Part shown: in pieces, positions 42,478 through 51,799 of the stretch
How positions within the stretch are numbered: position 1 is the first letter of the stretch
How the letters are laid out: each line of letters begins with the position of its first letter
NCBI GenBank assembly: GCA_022824365.1
Contig: JAJEAA010000028.1
Coordinates: forward strand, 310,001-374,000
Direction of reading: 5' to 3'
Length of the DNA: 64,000 bases
DNA from: Anaerolineae bacterium
GTDB lineage: Bacteria > Chloroflexota > Anaerolineae > Aggregatilineales > Phototrophicaceae
Program-made: the position numbers and the translations under genes
Notes under the pieces: generated by a model
The model's database searches: none
Told to the model about the DNA's origin: nothing
Seen by the model: the letters and a program-made list of their open reading frames with translations, nothing else

Positions 42478-43782
42478 GTGGTAGCAGTTTTGGAAAACGT
42501 AACGGATTTAACCCAGCGAGAAGCAATTCTAAAGCGGTTAACTGAAAAGTCTCGCGTCAACGGTTTCGTCACCTATAGCGACATTCTCGAGTTGCTGCCA
42601 GATGTCGAGGGCGATGTAGATCTGCTCGACGACCTCATGGACAGCTTGCTGGAAGCCGGCATCGAAGTGATTCCAGCGCCCGCGAAAGTCGACGGGGAAG
42701 ACGTTGACGACGCTAAAGACGAGAAGCCGCACACCGATACGTTGTCCGCCGAACCTGCCGAAGACGAGGAAGAAGAGCAAGAGGAGCGCGACGCCCTTCT
42801 CAAGGTCCTCAAGAAAGACCTCACCGCTGATGCCGGCTATCAAGCCGCTCTCGATACCGATGATGTCGTCGGTCTCTATTTGAAGGAAGCCGGCCGCGTC
42901 CCCCTCTTGACTGCCGAAGAAGAGGTGATGCTGGCAAAACGCATGGAAGCCGCGGAATTCGCCCGCGAGCGTTTGGAAGTCGCTGAAACTACGCGTATCG
43001 AAGTTCTGACCTGGAGCGAGGAGCAGGGCTTGCGGGAGACGCTCATGGACGGCGAACGCGCGCAGGAGCATCTCATTCGCGCCAACGCCCGTCTGGTCAT
43101 CAGCGTCGCCAAGAAATATATCGGTCGCGGCGTGCCTTTCCTTGACCTGATTCAGGAAGGCAATATCGGGCTTATCCGCGCCACCAACAAATTCGAATAC
43201 CAGCGCGGACATAAATTCAGCACCTACGCCACCTGGTGGATCCGGCAAGCCGTGAGCCGCGCCGTCGCCGATCAAGGACGAACCATTCGCGTGCCTGTCC
43301 ACATGGGCGATCAGCTAAATCGTATGCGCCGCGTTCAACTGCAATTGCTGCAAGAACTCGGGCGCGAGCCTAAGATTGACGAATTGGCGCACGGCATGGA
43401 TACCACACCGGACAAGGTGGAGAACTTGCTTGAAATCTCCCGCCGGCCGGTAAGCCTGGAAACGCCAATAGATGACGAAGGCGATTCCACATTCGGCGAC
43501 TTCGTCGAAGATAGCAATAGCCCGGCGCCATCGGAAGAAGTGGCCACCCATCTGCTGCATACTCAGTTGCAGCAGGCTCTCGACAAACTGCCCGATCGCG
43601 AGGCGCAAATTCTGCGGCTTCGCTATGGCTTGGCTGATGGCCGGGTCTATACGCTGGAAGAGGTCGGCCAGACAATCGGCGTCACTCGTGAACGCGTGCG
43701 TCAGTTGGAAGCGCAAGCGCTCAACCGCCTGCGCCAATCCTCAGCCCACGTGATTCTCAAGGATTATCTCTACGAAGTATAA
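42478..43782 (+). CDS. rpoD: RNA polymerase sigma factor, primary type (RpoD/SigA)
   Basis: A 434-residue sigma70 factor. An N-terminal region 1.1-like segment is followed by a very acidic linker ([14 protein letters not shown]), region 1.2 ([20 protein letters not shown]), the complete region 2 with the -10-binding helix ([20 protein letters not shown]), region 3 ([20 protein letters not shown]) and region 4 with the -35-binding HTH ([20 protein letters not shown]). Region 2.3/2.4 sequence is that of group 1 or 2 sigmas. The GTG start follows GAAAGG at 7 nt. Whether it is the sole primary sigma cannot be known from one window. Confidence 0.92.
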   Translation: MVAVLENVTDLTQREAILKRLTEKSRVNGFVTYSDILELLPDVEGDVDLLDDLMDSLLEAGIEVIPAPAKVDGEDVDDAKDEKPHTDTLSAEPAEDEEEEQEERDALLKVLKKDLTADAGYQAALDTDDVVGLYLKEAGRVPLLTAEEEVMLAKRMEAAEFARERLEVAETTRIEVLTWSEEQGLRETLMDGERAQEHLIRANARLVISVAKKYIGRGVPFLDLIQEGNIGLIRATNKFEYQRGHKFSTYATWWIRQAVSRAVADQGRTIRVPVHMGDQLNRMRRVQLQLLQELGREPKIDELAHGMDTTPDKVENLLEISRRPVSLETPIDDEGDSTFGDFVEDSNSPAPSEEVATHLLHTQLQQALDKLPDREAQILRLRYGLADGRVYTLEEVGQTIGVTRERVRQLEAQALNRLRQSSAHVILKDYLYEV

Positions 43783-43830
43783 CTGTAGAGGCTTGCTGAC
43801 CTTGGCAATTCCTTACATCGTGACAAGCAC

Positions 43831-43854
43831 AGGGCTCCGCGCGCCCTCTCTTTT
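43831..43854 (+). terminator. Probable Rho-independent terminator after the sigma factor gene
   Basis: AGGGC (43831-43835) pairs with GCCCT (43843-43847) across a 7-nt GC-rich loop, followed by CTCTTTT. The stem is short and the T tract imperfect, so this is moderately supported. It lies 48 bp after the stop codon. Confidence 0.5.
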
Positions 43855-44015
43855 GTCAAACCGACATTTGCTGTAGTCGAGCGCGTTCGATATTTTCTGT
43901 GAGCGCGATAACGATTTTCGCTGCCGCCGAGCGGCTGTGTCCGGAGCCTTTGTTTTGCCCGTGAGCCCGGGCGCGAATACCGGCAAGTTCCTACCGCTCG
44001 CCGAGGAGTCATCGG

Positions 44016-44579
44016 ATGAAAAACATGATGCTTGACCCCGCGCAACTCACATTTCGAGACGCCGTCGAAGCCGACATACCTTATTGCCTGGCGCTCGATA
44101 GCGACTTCCAAACCGAGCACGTCTGGCAAATGACCGTGCAGGACGGCGGCGACGAAATCCAAATTAGCTGCCGCCGGCAGCGCCTGCCCCGCCGTCTCGA
44201 TTCGCGCCATGTCGTCTCGCCGGAACAGCTTCAGTTAGCTCTGCGCAACGACTTCTGCTTTGTCGTGATCCAGGACAATGCGAGCAATCATTTGCTTGGT
44301 TACATTACCTTGCGTGTAGATGAGGCGAGCCAGGTCGCTTATCTGCAGGATATCGTCATCGACCGCGCTTATCGCCGCCGCAGTCTGGGGGCGCGCCTAG
44401 TGCATGTGGCGCGAATATGGGCCAGCGAGTTCAACCTGCGCCAAATCATTTTTGAGATCCCCACCACCAATTATCCCTCTATTCTTTTTGCCCAAGCGCT
44501 GGGCTTTAACTTCTGCGGCTTTAATGATCATCATTTTGCCAATCGCGAGATCGCCGTCTTCTTCAGCTTATCTATCTGA
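44016..44579 (+). CDS. GNAT family N-acetyltransferase
   Basis: A 187-residue protein with a GNAT domain. The N-terminal LTFRDAVEADIPYCLALDSD is the usual substrate-side helix. The beta4 strand and acetyl-CoA loop are AYLQDIVIDRAYRRRSLGAR (R-x-x-G-x-A type), and motif B follows in IIFEIPTTNYPSILFAQALG. An insertion near residues 45-65 ([17 protein letters not shown]) is unusually basic. GAGGAG before the ATG supports the start. It stands alone between the sigma gene and a membrane regulator, and its substrate is unknown. Confidence 0.85.
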   Translation: MKNMMLDPAQLTFRDAVEADIPYCLALDSDFQTEHVWQMTVQDGGDEIQISCRRQRLPRRLDSRHVVSPEQLQLALRNDFCFVVIQDNASNHLLGYITLRVDEASQVAYLQDIVIDRAYRRRSLGARLVHVARIWASEFNLRQIIFEIPTTNYPSILFAQALGFNFCGFNDHHFANREIAVFFSLSI

Positions 44580-44652
44580 TATCAATACAGCTTCCATTTT
44601 TTGCTAAACTAGAATTGGAAAATCGGTACATCGTCGTGTCACGGGTACTCAG

Positions 44653-46572
44653 TTGATTCTGCTCACCGCCCTACTACTGACTGTCAATGAAACGTTGACC
44701 GCGGGCAATGCTATCATCGCGGTCTCGCTGCTGCTCTTTAATCTCACACGTAATCTCAACAACCGCGTCGCCAAGACATCGGCGATCGTCCTCGCATGCG
44801 TCACCTCCGCTTACGTCTCTGACGCTTTCATTGCGCTTGGGCCAGAGAATACCGAACACGAGATCGCGTCACGCTTGCAATGGCTCGGCATCGCCTTCAT
44901 TCCTGCCGCAATTTACCATCTCTCTGATGCCCTGCTCGCCACGACGGGCTTGCCCTCGCGCGGAAGGCGCCGGCGTGTCATTCGCCTGCTCTACCTCATC
45001 GGCGCGGCTTTCCTGCTTTCAGCCGCCTTTTCCGATTCTCTTGTGCAATTCGTAACCGCCCAGGCTTCACTGAGCATTCAAGCTGGCGCAGTTTTCTATG
45101 TTTACCTGCTCTACTTCGCCCTCGCCAACGGCTTTGCCTTGTACAACGTGCAACGGGCGCGGAAACGCTGCCGGACGCGCGCCACCGCCCGCCGCATGGG
45201 CTACCTGCAGATCGCCTTCTTGACGCCCGCGCTGGGCATCTTCCCCTACTCAGTGCTTCTGAACCCCGGCGACGAATTCTCAGTCTTCGGTCTTCTAGTC
45301 ATTAACACCGCCAATATCATCATCATCTTGATGCTCTTCTTCCTCTCCTACCCGCTCTACTTCTTTGGCTCCGATATCCCTGACCGTCTGGTCAAAAAAC
45401 AGCTTCTTGACTTCCTTCTGCGCGGACCCGCCACCGGGCTAATCGCCCTAGCCGTGCTCAACTTCACCGCGCAGGCCACGCGCATCCTGGGCCTCTCCAG
45501 CGTAACCTTCACGCCACCCGCCGTCGTCGCCGCCGTGCTGCTTTGGCAGTGGTTCGTGTCCCTGGCTCTGCCCTACTTTGAGAAATTCTTCATCTACCGC
45601 GATGAGGACGAAGCGCAGATCACCAAACTGCAAACACTGAGCGATCGAGTCCTTACACATAACGACCTGACTCAGTTCACGCTTGCCACGACCGAATCCA
45701 TCTGCGATCACTTGCGTATTGACCGCGCCTTCGTCATCGGCTTTGAGCGAACCCAGCCTGAGTTCATCTGCAAGGTCGGCGCGGTCGCCTTTGCCGACGA
45801 AGATCTCTTGGGAAATACCGAACTGCTCCAGCAAATCTCCCAACTCCCGCAAGAGCCGGGCGCATCATCCTTCGTCTCATGGCAAGACTACTCGCTATTC
45901 CCGCTTTTGAGCGGCCGCGTAAGCGACAACGGCGCAAAGGCGCTCACAATCGGCCTGCTTGGCTTGCTCAATGAAAGTGACGCCGTCTCCGAAGCAGTCG
46001 CGGATCCAACCGGTCACTTCCAATCCCTGGTCGGCCGGCTTGAAACCAGCCTGGACGATATGCGCTTGCAAGCTGAGATCTACAATCTGCTGGAAGGTTT
46101 GCTGCCGCAATTTCAATTGACCCGCTCACGCGCGGAACAAGTCGAATACCGGCAATTGGTCGCCTTGACTCCTAATATAGACCTGTTGCCGGATCGGGTG
46201 GAACTCTTCGAGCAAGTGCGCGCCGCCCTCCGTCATTATTGGGGCGGCTCCGGCATTTCGCAAAGCAACCTGCTCAACCTGCAAATCGTCAGACAGCGCA
46301 TGCGCAAAGACGAAGACACGCCGGTTAATGCCCTGCGCAAACAACTCGCCGACGCCATCAACGAACTGAAGCCTCATGGCGAGCGCAATTTGATTAGCCC
46401 GGAATGGACCCTGTTTAACATTCTTCAACTTCGCTTCCTGGAAAACCGGCGCGTTCGCGAGGTCGCGCAGCGCCTCAGCATGAGCGAAGCCGACCTTTAC
46501 CGCAAGCAGCGCGTCGCTATTGAAGCCGTTACTGACCTCTTGCTCAAACAGGAGCGCGAAATCCGGAGCTAG
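44653..46572 (+). CDS. Multi-pass membrane sensor with GAF-like domain and C-terminal HTH
   Basis: A 639-residue protein. Seven or more membrane helices fill residues 1-315, like the 7TM region that precedes some histidine kinases. A cytoplasmic GAF-like domain follows (TTESICDHLRIDRAFVIGFE). There is no kinase, GGDEF or phosphatase domain. The C-terminal 120 residues are helical and end in a sigma-region-4-like HTH (FLENRRVREVAQRLSMSEAD followed by LYRKQRVAIEAVTDLLLKQE). It therefore looks like a one-component membrane-bound transcription regulator. The TTG start has no strong ribosome site; TAGAAT lies about 40 bp upstream. Signal and target genes are unknown. Confidence 0.75.
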   Translation: MILLTALLLTVNETLTAGNAIIAVSLLLFNLTRNLNNRVAKTSAIVLACVTSAYVSDAFIALGPENTEHEIASRLQWLGIAFIPAAIYHLSDALLATTGLPSRGRRRRVIRLLYLIGAAFLLSAAFSDSLVQFVTAQASLSIQAGAVFYVYLLYFALANGFALYNVQRARKRCRTRATARRMGYLQIAFLTPALGIFPYSVLLNPGDEFSVFGLLVINTANIIIILMLFFLSYPLYFFGSDIPDRLVKKQLLDFLLRGPATGLIALAVLNFTAQATRILGLSSVTFTPPAVVAAVLLWQWFVSLALPYFEKFFIYRDEDEAQITKLQTLSDRVLTHNDLTQFTLATTESICDHLRIDRAFVIGFERTQPEFICKVGAVAFADEDLLGNTELLQQISQLPQEPGASSFVSWQDYSLFPLLSGRVSDNGAKALTIGLLGLLNESDAVSEAVADPTGHFQSLVGRLETSLDDMRLQAEIYNLLEGLLPQFQLTRSRAEQVEYRQLVALTPNIDLLPDRVELFEQVRAALRHYWGGSGISQSNLLNLQIVRQRMRKDEDTPVNALRKQLADAINELKPHGERNLISPEWTLFNILQLRFLENRRVREVAQRLSMSEADLYRKQRVAIEAVTDLLLKQEREIRS

Positions 46573-46592
46573 CGTACGTCAATTGTCCCCAA

Positions 46593-46624
46593 CGCTGGCT
46601 GCCGACCAATATCCATAGCCAGCG
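46593..46624. repeat. Inverted repeat between the sensor and ftsK genes
   Basis: CGCTGGCT (46593-46600) and AGCCAGCG (46617-46624) are perfect 8-bp arms around a 16-nt loop. No T tract follows. The left arm belongs to CCCCAACGCTGGCT (46587-46600), which recurs exactly at 60744-60757 after ddl. Confidence 0.5.
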
Positions 46625-46732
46625 CAATCGCGTCATCCCCCGCTGGCATTTGCCGTCGTTTTTGCCCTCGCCCTTTTCTATTCTGACTATACTTGAAAGA
46701 GCAAATCCAATAGATAGTTCGCGAAAGAACAA

Positions 46733-49252
46733 GTGAAAGAGCAGACGCTAGAGTCACAGCAATCGATTTCCGCCGACATCGAATACGAATCGACCGGTCC
46801 GTCGGCGGAAGATATCATCAAACCGCTGGACGAGGGGACCTACGATTTCGACTTTTGGGAAGATCTAAGGGAAAGCTTGCCCCCTTGGATCAATGAAATC
46901 GTCGGTTTCGCGGCTGTCGTTTTTGGTATCCTTTCCTTCATTTCCCTTTATGTCGCCTCGGATGCCCTGGTCGCGGTCACCTGGGCCGACATGCTCACCA
47001 CCCTGTTCGGCGATGGCGCTATACTGGTCGCCGCAACCTTGTTCATGCTCGGTGTCTTGCTTTGGCTTCCCAAAGCCGGTATCCCTGTGCCCTTTACGCC
47101 ATCACGCCTGCTGGCTTTGGAAATCGCTTTCCTTTCGATACTGGCTATCTTGCATCTTACACATAGCGACGCCGAATTGCGCGCTCTGGCCAGAGCGGGT
47201 CAAGGTGGCGGATTGATCGGCTGGGGCTTGAGTTATCCCTTCTTTGAGATCATTGGGCGGACGCCTGCGCTGGCGCTCTTCGGCGCGCTTATCGCCGTCT
47301 GCCTTGTTTTTGCCATCGGATTGCGGCGCCGACACCTGGTGACTGTCTTTTCGCGCTTCGGCATCAAGCTGCAACTTTTCAGCGAAGCCACAAAAAAGCA
47401 GTCGCAAAAGGCGAGCCAGGATGGTTCGCAGGACCTTTACAAACAGCTCGCTGAACAGCCAGGCTACCGCACCCAGATTATGCGGATTCGCCCGAATCCG
47501 GACCACCTGCGCGACGACCTCAAGTCAAGCTTCCAAAGCGAATCGCCGCCGGCGCAAACGGTCAAACGTGTCCGCCCATCCACATCGGAACGCGATGAGA
47601 ACCCGATTGTCGAATCCGATATATCGGCGCCCGTAGACGAAACAGCTGCCGATGCCTCGAATAATGGACATCGCGAATCTATCACATCGCAGGACAATGA
47701 CCTATCTCCATCTGGCAAAAAACCCTCTGCGGTTCCCCAAGATATCTGGTCAGCCTCCCTCCCCGGCTTGGACTGTCTAACAGCCGCCGAGCTTACGATG
47801 CCAGACGAAGAAGAGATCAAGCACAACGTCATGCTCATTCAAAACACCCTGCTTGAATTCGACCTCGAGACCACCGTTGTGGATGTACAGGTGGGACCCA
47901 CCGTGACGCGCTATGCCTTGCACCCGCATAAAGCCGATGGCAGCGATCGCATTCGCATGAGCAAGATCGCTTCATACTCGCGCGACCTGTCCCTGGCGCT
48001 CGCGGCCAAACGTCTTCGCATGGAAACGCCGGTGCCCGGCACCAACTATATGGGCATCGAAGTGCCTAACAAAGAACCGGCCCTGGTCGCCCTTCGCAAC
48101 GTATTGGAAAGCGAAACTTATCAAGAGCATAAGCGCGGCAAACGCGCGCCCTTGTTGATTCCGCTCGGGCGCAATGTTACCGGCGCGCCCGTATCGATCG
48201 ACTTGTCGCAGATGCCTCATCTGTTGATCGCTGGCGCCACCGGCTCGGGCAAGTCCGTCTGTATGGCGGCTATCGCCACAGCGTTACTCATGCAATACAC
48301 GCCGGAGCGCCTCCAACTCGTCATGCTCGATCCCAAAATGGTGGAACTGTCCCGCTTTGACGGCATCCCACACCTGATCGGACCCGTTGAGATCGAGCAC
48401 GATCGCATCATTGGCGTGCTCGCCTGGTGCACACAGGAGATGGATCGACGCTACAAGCTGCTCGAAGATCAAGGCGCGCGCAATATCAAAATGTATAACG
48501 AAGACCAAGCCGCCCTTGGCGCCGCCGCTACGCCCCTGCCCTACCTCGTCATTATGATCGACGAAATCGGCGACCTCATGCTCAATAACGCCGATGAGAC
48601 TGAACGCGCCATCACCCGCCTGGCGCAGATGGCGCGCGCCGTCGGCATGCACCTGGTCATCGCGACCCAACGCCCGAGCGTCGACGTGATCACCGGCCTT
48701 ATCAAAGCCAACTTCCCCTCGCGTATCGCCTTCTCCGTCGCCTCCGGGGGCGACTCGCGCGTGATTATCGACCGGGCCGGCGCCGAGGATTTGCTCGGCA
48801 AAGGCGACATGCTCTTCCTTTCCGCCGATGCCGCCGCGCCGCAACGCATACAAGGCTGCTTCGTCTCCGAAGACGACTCGCGCGCCGTCGTGGCGCATTG
48901 GCGCCGACAATTGGAGGGGCGTCAAGGCGCTTCCGCGCAGGACGCGCCAAATCCCGGACCCTGGGAAAAGGACTTGCTGCTGCGCAAATTCCTCGCCGAC
49001 ACCGACCCAATGCTTATAGATGTCCTGAAATCGATCATACAAGATGGTGAAGCTTCCGCGTCCCTGATCCAGCGACGCCTGGGTTTGGGCTATCCGCGCG
49101 CGGCCCGCATTATGGATCTCCTGGAGGAATTGGGCGTCGTAGGCGAGGAGACACCCGGCGGACGCAGCCGCAAAATCATCATCCTGCCTGGACAAGATCC
49201 GCTCGAATTTGTTCTGGAGCAATATCGCAAGCGCGCCGCGCCTGCCTCATAA
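46733..49252 (+). CDS. ftsK: DNA translocase FtsK/SpoIIIE
   Basis: An 839-residue DNA pump that clears the chromosome from the division septum. Four membrane helices occupy residues 55-200, followed by a variable polar linker (200-350). The alpha/beta motor has Walker A GATGSGKS (Lys507) and Walker B LVIMIDEIGDLM, with the conserved RPSVDVITGLIKANFPSRIA. The C-terminal gamma domain that reads DNA polarity sequences is present (ASLIQRRLGLGYPRAARIMD). The GTG start has a weak ribosome site and a -10-like TATACT lies about 35 bp upstream. An XseA-like gene starts 7 bp after its stop. Confidence 0.95.
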   Translation: MKEQTLESQQSISADIEYESTGPSAEDIIKPLDEGTYDFDFWEDLRESLPPWINEIVGFAAVVFGILSFISLYVASDALVAVTWADMLTTLFGDGAILVAATLFMLGVLLWLPKAGIPVPFTPSRLLALEIAFLSILAILHLTHSDAELRALARAGQGGGLIGWGLSYPFFEIIGRTPALALFGALIAVCLVFAIGLRRRHLVTVFSRFGIKLQLFSEATKKQSQKASQDGSQDLYKQLAEQPGYRTQIMRIRPNPDHLRDDLKSSFQSESPPAQTVKRVRPSTSERDENPIVESDISAPVDETAADASNNGHRESITSQDNDLSPSGKKPSAVPQDIWSASLPGLDCLTAAELTMPDEEEIKHNVMLIQNTLLEFDLETTVVDVQVGPTVTRYALHPHKADGSDRIRMSKIASYSRDLSLALAAKRLRMETPVPGTNYMGIEVPNKEPALVALRNVLESETYQEHKRGKRAPLLIPLGRNVTGAPVSIDLSQMPHLLIAGATGSGKSVCMAAIATALLMQYTPERLQLVMLDPKMVELSRFDGIPHLIGPVEIEHDRIIGVLAWCTQEMDRRYKLLEDQGARNIKMYNEDQAALGAAATPLPYLVIMIDEIGDLMLNNADETERAITRLAQMARAVGMHLVIATQRPSVDVITGLIKANFPSRIAFSVASGGDSRVIIDRAGAEDLLGKGDMLFLSADAAAPQRIQGCFVSEDDSRAVVAHWRRQLEGRQGASAQDAPNPGPWEKDLLLRKFLADTDPMLIDVLKSIIQDGEASASLIQRRLGLGYPRAARIMDLLEELGVVGEETPGGRSRKIIILPGQDPLEFVLEQYRKRAAPAS

Positions 49253-49259
49253 GCTTGCC

Positions 49260-50288
49260 ATGACAAAGTCGGATCAACAGCGCAGCATCGCCCAGGTCAG
49301 CCGAATGCTTCGCAGCATCCTTGAAGCGGAGACACTGGAGCATTTCTTTTGGGTCTCTGGCAAAATCGATCGCTTCTACAAGTCGGACTTGGGACATATA
49401 TATTTTGATCTTGTCGATGACCACTCCAGCATCCGCTGCATGCTGCGCGAACGACAGACCGGCGACCTTGACTTTGACCTCAAGAACCACCTCGATGTCG
49501 AAGTCTATGGCGACATTCACTTCTATGAAAGACGTGCCGAGGCGCAGATCAACGTACTCAATGTTCGCGCCCTGGATCCCTCAACCGGCAGCATCGGCGC
49601 AGTCGATGCCTTGCGCGCGGAAGGGCTGTATCCGCCCCGGCGAAAATCAGCGCCAGCCCGCATTCGGCGCATCGGCCTCATCACTAGCCGCAGCAGCCGC
49701 GCCATCGGCGATTTTGAAACGACTTATCAAGGCGCCGGCCAACGCGCCGTTCTCGCGCCATTGACCTGGCAATATGTCCACCTTGAAGGCAACCGCGCTC
49801 AGCAATCCATTATTGATGGCATCACAATGCTCGAAAATACTCCCGACATCGACGTCATAGCCATCATCAGGGGCGGTGGAAGATATGAAAATCTTGCGAT
49901 CTTCGATGATACTGATGTCGTACGCGCCATCGCTCGCAGCCCGAAATATATCGTCACAGGCATCGGTCATCAACGCGATCACACCCTGTCTGACGATCTC
50001 GCCGACCACATCGCCGCGACGCCCACCGCCGCCGCCACATATCTGGCTGATCTATGTCTGAGCAAGCTTCGGCCTGAAGCTCCGGCGCCGAAACTCAAGC
50101 AATATGCAAGTCAATTCTCCAAGGCTAAATCAAGCCTGAAGACGGAACCAAAGGCGCATCAGCCTACATCGCCGATTCATCCCGAACCTCAACCCTCGCG
50201 CGGATATAATCTGATCGTCCTTGCGCTTACGGCGCTCGCAATTGCCGCAGTGATGTTTCTGGGATACGCGATTTTGCAGACTGCCTGA
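49260..50288 (+). CDS. Shortened exonuclease VII large-subunit-like protein with C-terminal membrane helix
   Basis: A 342-residue protein related to XseA, which with XseB degrades single-stranded DNA. The N-terminal OB-fold (FFWVSGKIDRFYKSDLGHIY) is intact, and the catalytic domain retains IAIIRGGGRYENLAIFDDTD and VTGIGHQRDHTLSDDLADHI. After PTAAATYLADL the protein departs from the family: the long coiled-coil region that binds XseB is missing and is replaced by a Pro-rich, basic linker (residues about 275-312) and one membrane helix near the C-terminus (LIVLALTALAIAAVMFLGYA). No xseB is nearby. The ATG at 49260, 7 bp after the ftsK stop, is chosen; the frame is open further into ftsK. Confidence 0.8.
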   Translation: MTKSDQQRSIAQVSRMLRSILEAETLEHFFWVSGKIDRFYKSDLGHIYFDLVDDHSSIRCMLRERQTGDLDFDLKNHLDVEVYGDIHFYERRAEAQINVLNVRALDPSTGSIGAVDALRAEGLYPPRRKSAPARIRRIGLITSRSSRAIGDFETTYQGAGQRAVLAPLTWQYVHLEGNRAQQSIIDGITMLENTPDIDVIAIIRGGGRYENLAIFDDTDVVRAIARSPKYIVTGIGHQRDHTLSDDLADHIAATPTAAATYLADLCLSKLRPEAPAPKLKQYASQFSKAKSSLKTEPKAHQPTSPIHPEPQPSRGYNLIVLALTALAIAAVMFLGYAILQTA

Positions 50289-50292
50289 ACTC

Positions 50293-50979
50293 TCACAGCA
50301 GCATTTGTTGTTGCGCATCTACTGGCATCGTCAGTACCGGATTGTCATTCGCCGGGCTATTGACCTGAGTTGAAACTTCATGGAACTTCAATTGATCCGG
50401 CCGCGGTCCGGACAGCAAAGGCAGCCACTCTCCCTGCTCTAACTCCCGGGGCGACAGCCAAAGCGCGTAATCCGCCGGCTCGAGGATAACGGCCATACGC
50501 TGATGAATCGGCTTGATGCGCTCGTTCGCCTCGGTCGTCAATACCGCGCAGGTGTCGAGCCAGTCGCCATCAGGCTGCTTCCAGCGCTCCCACAATCCCG
50601 CGAAGGCGAAAACCTCGTGCTCCGCATGTTGGATGTACATCGGCTTCTTTTGCTTGCCTTCCTTGATCCATTCATAATAGCCATCGGCCGGGATCAAGCA
50701 GCGTCGCCGCTTGAAGGGGCTGCGGAAAGACGGCTTTTCCGCCGCTGTTTCCGAGCGGGCGTTAATCATGCGATTGCCGATCTTTGGATCCGTCGCCCAA
50801 TATGGCACAAGCCCCCACTTCATCAACGAGAGTTTGCCCGGATCGCGGTTGCTGATCACCGGAACCTGCTGTGCCGGCGCTATGTTGTAGCGCGGCTCCA
50901 GCCAGCCATCAACGCCATCTAGGTTGAAGGCAAGCTGAATTAATTCGGCCTCCGCCGTCAAAGTATATCGGCCGCACAT
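50293..50979 (-). CDS. SRAP domain protein (HMCES/YedK type)
   Basis: A 228-residue protein that caps abasic sites in single-stranded DNA by a covalent link through Cys2. The start MCGRYTLTAE puts the catalytic Cys directly after the initiator Met, which decides the start over a longer in-frame extension. Conserved elements include YNIAPAQQVPVI, MINARSETAAEKPSFR with the Asn and Glu of the site, RCLIPADGYYEW and the His in IHQRMAVIL. It is the last gene of a three-gene minus-strand set with two small membrane proteins and is convergent with the XseA-like gene (4 bp gap). Confidence 0.94.
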   Translation of the reverse strand: MCGRYTLTAEAELIQLAFNLDGVDGWLEPRYNIAPAQQVPVISNRDPGKLSLMKWGLVPYWATDPKIGNRMINARSETAAEKPSFRSPFKRRRCLIPADGYYEWIKEGKQKKPMYIQHAEHEVFAFAGLWERWKQPDGDWLDTCAVLTTEANERIKPIHQRMAVILEPADYALWLSPRELEQGEWLPLLSGPRPDQLKFHEVSTQVNSPANDNPVLTMPVDAQQQMLL

Positions 50980-50983
50980 AAAC

Positions 50984-51259
50984 CTATTTCTTCTCCTGCT
51001 TCTCGCTTTTCTTGGGCTTGCCCAGTTCAGCGATCTGCCGCACAAGTCCAATGACCGCAACCAATACCGCCAACACCTGCGTACTGGATACCGATCCGGC
51101 AGTCCCCGCATCGCCTTCGCCATGCTCTTCTGCCGCCCGCGTGTAGAGATAGCCGGAAATCAAGCCCAGCAACGCGCCCAGTCCGGCGCCCATGACGATG
51201 ATCCGCGCTCGGCGCTCCTGCATACTTTCCTTGGTATTGCCACCGCGTGAACTGCTCAT
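50984..51259 (-). CDS. Small two-helix membrane protein, unknown
   Basis: A 91-residue protein with two hydrophobic helices (IIVMGAGLGALLGLISGYLY and VLAVLVAVIGLVRQIAEL) separated by an acidic/glycine-rich loop and ending in a lysine-rich tail (GKPKKSEKQEKK). The first helix has GxxxG spacing that favours helix packing. Its ATG overlaps the stop of the upstream membrane gene by 4 bp, and the SRAP gene starts 4 bp after its own stop. The family is not recognised. Confidence 0.65.
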   Translation of the reverse strand: MSSSRGGNTKESMQERRARIIVMGAGLGALLGLISGYLYTRAAEEHGEGDAGTAGSVSSTQVLAVLVAVIGLVRQIAELGKPKKSEKQEKK

Positions 51260-51720
51260 TCCTCTCCCTCATCAGCTATTGAATCCTCAGGCGGGTCAAA
51301 CGCGCCCAGCAACTGCCGCATCGGCGCCAGCCGCACCGCCCAATTTAATACTTCCTCATCTATCCGCCCAAGCCAGGTCTCGCTCTTCGCTTCCAACATC
51401 GCCGTCCACCCTTCTATACGCCGCAGCGGCGAGCGAGTTCTATCCGGCCAGCGACTCATCAGCGCCACCAAGGCAATGCACAAGACGACGATCGGGAACA
51501 TCACAATCACTGACGGGCACAATACCAGCAGCGTCAATAGCGAATTTGACATGATCGCTACCTGCGCCGGCGAACGCAGCGACAACGCAATCCCGATGAA
51601 GGCCGCGACCACAATCAGCGCCAAGCCGAAGGGCAACACAACGCTCAGCCACAACCGGCGGCGCTGCCCGCGCTCCAGCATTCGATAACTCTCCTCACGC
51701 CTCTCGAATTCTTGACTCAT
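51256..51720 (-). CDS. Two-helix membrane protein, unknown
   Basis: A 154-residue protein with an N-terminal charged helix, two long membrane segments (SVVLPFGLALIVVAAFIGIA and LLVLCPSVIVMFPIVVLCIA), and a C-terminal amphipathic, acidic cytoplasmic tail (LEAKSETWLGRIDEEVLNWA). No named family was recognised. First gene of the minus-strand set that ends with the SRAP gene. It diverges from the DUF2344 gene across a 79-bp gap. Confidence 0.65.
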   Translation of the reverse strand: MSQEFERREESYRMLERGQRRRLWLSVVLPFGLALIVVAAFIGIALSLRSPAQVAIMSNSLLTLLVLCPSVIVMFPIVVLCIALVALMSRWPDRTRSPLRRIEGWTAMLEAKSETWLGRIDEEVLNWAVRLAPMRQLLGAFDPPEDSIADEGEE

Positions 51721-51799
51721 TCACCTTCCATCATACAGCGTCGACGCGTAGAATATTTTACCTTGGCCGCCCATCAGAATCCAGTGAGCCTTCGAACAA

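Noticed and set aside
48284-49222. Minus-strand frame of 312 codons opposite ftsK
   Set aside because: It covers the conserved motor domain of ftsK in antisense and lacks a ribosome site.
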